This document shows positions 59,145 to 64,000 of a DNA stretch of 64,000 nucleotides, piece after piece. Origin of the DNA: Undaria pinnatifida (lineage: Eukaryota > Sar > Phaeophyceae > Laminariales > Alariaceae). Position 1 is the stretch's first letter. Each line of letters starts with the position of its first letter. The notes under the pieces were generated by a model. That model saw only the letters and a list, made by a program, of their open reading frames with translations, was not told where the DNA came from and did not search any database. Position numbers and translations under genes: made by a program. The stretch lies in assembly GCA_012845835.1 (NCBI GenBank), contig JABAKD010000021.1, positions 3,498,206-3,562,205 of the forward strand, in the 5' to 3' direction.

Positions 59145-59362
59145 CGGATTTTATAGTTTCCGCGCACAAACTGACTAAAATCACCCTGTTGACCCTAATA
59201 GCTACACTGTAGTTGTAAGGGGAGTCGCCGACCTATATCCTTAATGATGACACACAACTCGTAATGCGCGCGATCGGAGTATCACACACAGCTTGCAAAG
59301 ATGAGTTTCGACGAAATCTCCGATCTCACAGCTGGAGTGTATTTTCATTTTTTATAATAAAA
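59145..59362 (+). repeat. Family A partial copy
   Basis: From GGATTTTATAGTTTCCGCGC to GCTTGCAAAGATGAGTTTCG, the MSFDEISDLTAGVYFHFL tail and TATAATAAAAAAAC. Same 5' break point as the copies at 30.14 kb, within a few bases. Confidence 0.9.
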
Positions 59363-59949
59363 AAACAAACCGAAAGACCAACATTATAGGTTCAACCCCA
59401 AGCACGGACGACATTGTCACAATATTATACCGGGAATCTTGCGGGAATACATGAAACAGCAACGTTGTGACAAGAAAGCGGGTATTGGTACGGAATCAAA
59501 CTGTAAATTGCCGAAAAAGACGAATTCGTACCAGCAGCGATGCTGTTGCTGTTCGGCGGTGTTCTCTCGGTAATATTTGACATACCGAGTCAATTTCGTT
59601 TTCGGCCTTTAGAATAACGTAACAACGACCGATTCTTTGCTTGTTTGTGGTGTGGGAACGTTTCAGCTACCGCTACCTTGCCCCTCTTCTACGAACACGT
59701 ACCATGTACGGGAATATGGTACCTGGTAGATGCTTGCATAATGCGGCCACTCGATAAATATATATTTTTTGTATTTAACCAGCGCATTACATTTTCCGTG
59801 TCCCACTACATGTATGCATTTTTTCTTGCGGTCCACCAGCTCTAGCAGGGTGATCCACCAGTCATTTAATATTTTGATCCACTAGCGCGGTGATCCGCCA
59901 GCTACTTTTATCGATAAGATCCAACAAGCATGGTGATCCACTTACAATG
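59363..59949. other. Intergenic DNA, no gene recognised
   Basis: GTACGAAATCGTAC palindromes and GGTACGGAATC words persist to about 59540. Three GATCCACCAGC-type words occur at 59850-59940. Confidence 0.4.
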
Positions 59950-60120
59950 CACGCGTACATTACTACCGTGTTGGAAGCGCCCGCACGCTTCGGGGTACTA
60001 GCCAAGGTGCTTGCAGTACCCGCCGGATCCACGACGGCGTGCGGGCTCGCGTGCGTACGGACGACGGTGAGCACCCGGAGTACGTCGCACAGGGGCTTCA
60101 GCAGGGTGGGCGTGCTATTT
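59950..60120 (+). pseudogene. LINE reverse-transcriptase fragment, frameshifted
   Basis: One + frame reads LEAPARFGVLAKVLAV and the next reads MRARVRTDDGEHPEYVAQ then GLQQG, after which the frame shifts again (GVLF). This is the helix-plus-GLxQGxxLSPLLF segment common in non-LTR reverse transcriptases. At least two shifts and no YxDD box are present. An old fragment. Confidence 0.72.
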
Positions 60121-61595
60121 TAGCCTTTTGCTCGCTTAGATCAGTAACACACAATACCTGGTATTGTTTTATTTTTCAAAATCCTTTCACCCCAATGACG
60201 TCACCACGACGTCATCAGGGGGCTTCGAGAAATCGGCATACGAAACTCGTCCGAGGGGGAGCGCTATGTATACGTACACCGTCACATACGGTACGCGAGT
60301 TGCGCGAACGAACTTCTTTGAGGTCATGTGCCGGGCGAGATGCTGAGCTTCTCCTGTTGAGGAGCCCACAAACTCCTGCTACACCCTTATGTTGATGGTG
60401 TGGGATGACTCGGAGGGCAAGCGGCACTCCCGGGTGATTTTTTTTGGAAAGTTCAACCATCCTGCAAAAGAGGATGCGTCCTGTCTGTCACGTGCTCGGT
60501 GCACAAATACCACGTGTCACGCTACAGGAAAAAAAAAATCCATCGCGAAAAAAGTGACGTCACCAAAAGCAAGAGAAGGGGCAAAGCAGCATTCGCGGGT
60601 GACAAAATAAAAAGTTGGACGCCGGTGAACGATACTGCTGTAAAAGGGTTATCTGCTGTCACGTACTCTGCACAGACACCACGGGGTACATACCATTAAC
60701 ACCATAGATCAGCAGCCAATGCCACAAAACAGCAGGCACCCGTGGCTAGGAGAAGAAATCCAAACTTCCGAACTCCAAACAACAAAACCTGCCAAGACGA
60801 GATTCGATGGACTCCTCATTTTTTTTCACAGCTGAAGTAATAATATTTACGAATGCAAGTCAAGTGTGAGTTTGGTTTCGTCACACTATTATTGAAATAG
60901 ATAGTAGACCGATATTCAGCTTCGCAAGCTGCGCACGCGACATTTTTTCGTAGGATGACCAAGTTGCACGTGCATGTAGCAGGTGCGGCGCAATGAAGCG
61001 TGATGGCGAGCCGCACTGATACAAGTCGAGCCGGGCCGGGCTGAATTTAGTGGAATCGAATCTACCGTCGACTGAGATACCCAACCGAAGATGCTTCATT
61101 TAGGCACGATGCGTTGTGGGTTGCGATTCCTGAGGGGGGTCGGGGGGGGGGGGGGGGTTCATTGACACCAACTCTTGTTCGTGTCGTTTATTGTTGTTTT
61201 ATTGTTCGCCGTTTGTTGTTGTTTTATAGCTTCGTTTTTCTTTTCTATAACAGTTTTCCTTGTTTCGTCTTTTGCGTTTCGTTGTATAAAACCACACCCC
61301 AACAGAGCTGCGGCCGATAGAGCGACGACCGAAGAGTTGAGCCATGGGAATAAAGGATCGAGAGGACCAATGGAATCGATCAGTTTGAACGAAAAAAAAA
61401 ATGTAACTAACTAAACTGACCAAACAAGTAAAAATAACAAACTAAAGCGACCAATCAAAATCACCAATTGGAACGATTCAAAGCGACCAATCGACAAGAC
61501 CAATCAATCAAAACGTCCAATCTATACCACCAACCGAAACAACGTATTTTCTCAAAAACGACCAAAACGTCCACCAACAAGACGACGCGACGGAT
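60121..61595. other. Intergenic DNA, diverged MSFDEI-like tail at 60.9 kb
   Basis: 60885-60945 on the - strand reads CGCAGCTTGCGAAGCTGAAT and QLAKLNIGL-like residues, a very diverged relative of the shared tail. 61140-61160 is a G run. (C)GACCAATC-type words repeat at 61445-61545. No gene. Confidence 0.4.
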
Positions 61596-63774
61596 CTACC
61601 AACGGACGGAAAACAACGGTCCCCTTTCCAACTTCTGACCCACCTCCTCCTGTTTCCCACCCCTCGTGCCCCCCCCGGCTCCGCCATCTCCCGTGACCAC
61701 GCCGTCCACAGGCGCTGCAGCGGGCGAAGGCCATAGCGGTCTTTTCTTTGCGCCTCCGCCGCTCCAGACAAGCTTTTTCTTTCCCAGGTCAGGTTTTTCC
61801 GGCGCCTTGGCACCACCCCCGCCGCTACCACCGCCTCCCCCAGGGGCAGCAGTAGGTCGAGCTTTGTCCCACCGTGGGCGCCTGGGGACCTCCCCGGTCG
61901 GGGTGGTGGTGTTGCTGTTGTTGTTGCTGTTCGTGCTGGTGCTGCTTGGGACGAAGAGCCCACCGAACTTCGCGGCGCCCATAACCGAGTGTTGGCTCCT
62001 GCTCCTGACTTGCGCCGCCCCGGCGTCTCCCGCCCCCGCCGCCACCGTAGACTGCCCACCCCGCCCTCCTCCTCCTCCTCCTCCTCCTCCCTCGTCCGCC
62101 TTCTCTTTGTCTTCGCCCAGGACTCCGCCGGATACCCACTGTCCGTCGACGAACCCGACGGTTGGGGGGGAGGAACGACCCTGTTCCCTCCGACCCGGAC
62201 CGGTAGCGTCTCTGCGCCCGTTCCCAGCCTCCTCCTGGCGCCGCCCCCACCGCTCTTGAGAGCCACCGCACGGCCGCCGTCGAAAGTCGTGGTCTCGGCT
62301 ACGGCTGCTTCCGCGCCTGCCACCACCCCCAATCCCACCCGTACCCCGGTCTTCCCGACCGCGTCCGTACGAGCGATCGCTGGAATCGTTGCGGTATTGA
62401 TCGCGTCGGCCTTGAGAAACGTTATCACTGCCACCCGCACCACCGTCCCTGTCGCTGCCGCCACCGCCGACACCGCTCAGGCTTCTTTGCCCCCCAACGT
62501 AAGGCCTACTTCGTCCTCCATCACCTCTGTCACCGCCATATCGAGGTCTAGCATAATCGTCCTCGCGGTGTCGGTCTCTGCCCCCACCACCACCACCACC
62601 GCCAGTGCCATAACCACCCCCGTCTCTACAGCGTCGCTCTTCCCTCGAGCCAGCGCCCCCGCGCTTGTCTCTGTCAACAGCGCCCCTCCCGTACCGCTGA
62701 CCTCCACCACCGCTGTCGCCGCCACCCCGCCCCCCGGATCCCCGGTAACCTCGATCGTCTTCCCGCCGAGAATATGAGTACCGTTCTTTGGAACGGTCGT
62801 GGCGAGAACATCCATACCGTTCGTTGGAATGGTCCCGGGGCGGTCGGCGGTCTCCTTCCCCAGACCTCCCACCTCTATCACCATCACCATCACGGTTACC
62901 GTCGCGGGAGGCGTAACCACGACCGCGCGGGTACCCACCCTGTTCCCGTTCTCTCTCGCGGTCTCGGTTGGAACCGTCACGCGGTGGCGGCGGCGACTTA
63001 CCTTTACCACCAACGCTATCCCTTCTCCTTTCGGCGTCTCTGCCCTGTTCCCGTTCATTGTTGTTATCCGTTTTATTTTCGCGATCCCTGCCACGTCCCC
63101 TGCCGCTATTCCCACCTCTTTTCCTTTCGGTACCCCTTTCCCCCCCGCGATCCCTACGGTCGCGTTCTCTTTCGCTGTCCCTATCCCCATCCTTAGCCCT
63201 TTCCCTTTCGCTTTCCCCGCCCTCGTCTTTTTCCGTGCCGTTATCCTTATCTCCGCCACCGGGGCTGTCAGCTCGTCGTCTCCTGGGTTCGTCATCGCCT
63301 CCACTGCCACCTCCACCACCGCCAGCACCACCACCGCCACCTTTCGGCAGGGAGGAGCCTCTGCTTCCCCGCAACCTTTCTCTGGCTAGGCGCCGACCGG
63401 CGTCGCGGAACGAAGAGCCCTTGCTCTCGCCTTCGCCCTCACCGGTATCCTCGCCTTGCTGGTTCCGTCGCCCCCCACCTTTACTGCCGCTGGCGTTGCC
63501 GCCGCCGTTACCACCGCCATTACCCTTTCCCTTGCCATCGTCTTGCTCGTGTCGCTTATGCCCACCGTCTGCGCTGCCATGGCCACTTCCGCCGCCGCCG
63601 TCACCGCCGTCGCTGACACTGCTACCGCTAGCGTCTCCTCCGGAGCGGCGAGAGTCGTCCGCAGTTCGTTGCGCTTTCCTCTCCCGGCGGTTGATGTTGG
63701 CGTTGGTGTCGTTGTCGCTGCTGCTGTTGCCGTTGCTGCTGCTGCTACTGCCACTGCCACTACTGCCGCTGCTG

Positions 63775-63826
<52 letters not shown>

Positions 63827-64000
63827 GAGCGCGGACGTCGGAGCCGGCATCCTCACCACTGCCACCGCCACCGAGACCGCCACCTCTCCCTCGTGGCAAC
63901 GCCTTATCACCATTGTCCCTGATTTTTTCGACGAGCTCAGAAATATCGGGATTGGTGCCACCCCCGCCGCTGATAGCATTATCGTCACCGTTGCCGCGGC
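61596..64000 (-). CDS. Arg/Gly/Ser/Asp-rich low-complexity protein, 5' end outside window
   Basis: The frame is open from the right edge of the window to a stop at 61596, about 800 residues. The start lies outside the window: codons before position 63899 continue in frame as NPDISELVEKIRDNGDKALP. Then come RGRGGG, a long Ser run (63765-63830), Arg/Asp and Arg/Glu dipeptide-rich blocks (63300-62950), RYGCSRHDRSKERYSYSRRE-like segments, Gly/Arg blocks, and a C-terminal part with PRRPRWDKARPTA and KKKLVWSGGGAKKRPLW. Such composition is typical of RNA-binding or splicing-associated disordered proteins. Other minus frames are also long and open because of GC-rich composition, and a donor-like AAAG|GTAAGT lies near 63000, so internal splicing is possible. 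No folded domain is seen. Confidence 0.6.

Overview
This window is a piece of a large, repeat-rich, intron-rich eukaryotic nuclear genome. The best fit is a brown alga (phaeophycean stramenopile, Ectocarpus-like). That is inferred from three things: an NB-ARC receptor ending in TPRs rather than LRRs, a flagellar-type tubulin polyglutamylase (TTLL1), and the mix of copia, LINE, hAT and many small unclassified repeats. Three genes are supported; most other open frames are read through repeats, homopolymers or trinucleotide tracts.

Layout. 1-6.2 kb: intergenic DNA with a copia integrase fossil and a 464-bp unit repeated three times almost without change. 6.2-9.8 kb: a two-exon NLR-like gene (helical N-terminal exon 6208-6702, phase-0 intron, then NB-ARC plus TPR exon 7602-9806). 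9.8-25.4 kb: intergenic, with MITEs, C/G homopolymer tracts, a family (A) of about 350-bp repeats and minisatellites. 25.8-38.7 kb: TTLL1 on the + strand; ten exons can be placed by conserved peptides, and phases agree at every junction. 38.7-61.6 kb: intergenic and very repetitive, containing a TIR-bounded hAT element with an 8-bp target duplication and a broken BED-finger transposase, a MITE family, two tRNA-headed SINEs, an array of about 41-bp units with a palindromic core, and a LINE reverse-transcriptase fragment. 61.6-64 kb: an Arg/Gly/Ser/Asp-rich low-complexity protein on the - strand, running off the right edge.

The most unusual observation is in TTLL1. Several introns carry degenerate copies of the edge of the adjoining exon: 3' splice site plus first exon codons upstream of exons 2, 6, 7 and 8, and last exon codons plus donor region downstream of exons 5, 6 and 7. 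The copies are separated by simple repeats such as (GGT)n, (TATCGY)n and (TGTGATTTG)n. Some still translate to recognisable TTLL1 peptides. The long introns therefore seem to have grown by repeated local duplication of exon-intron junctions. A second theme is a short tail, about 70 nt, that could encode QLAKMSFDEIFDLTAGV-like peptides. It is shared by at least two otherwise different repeat families and occurs about 19 times in the window on both strands.

The three genes show no functional link. The NLR would be an intracellular immune-type receptor, TTLL1 acts on axonemal tubulin, and the right-edge protein looks like an RNA-associated disordered protein.
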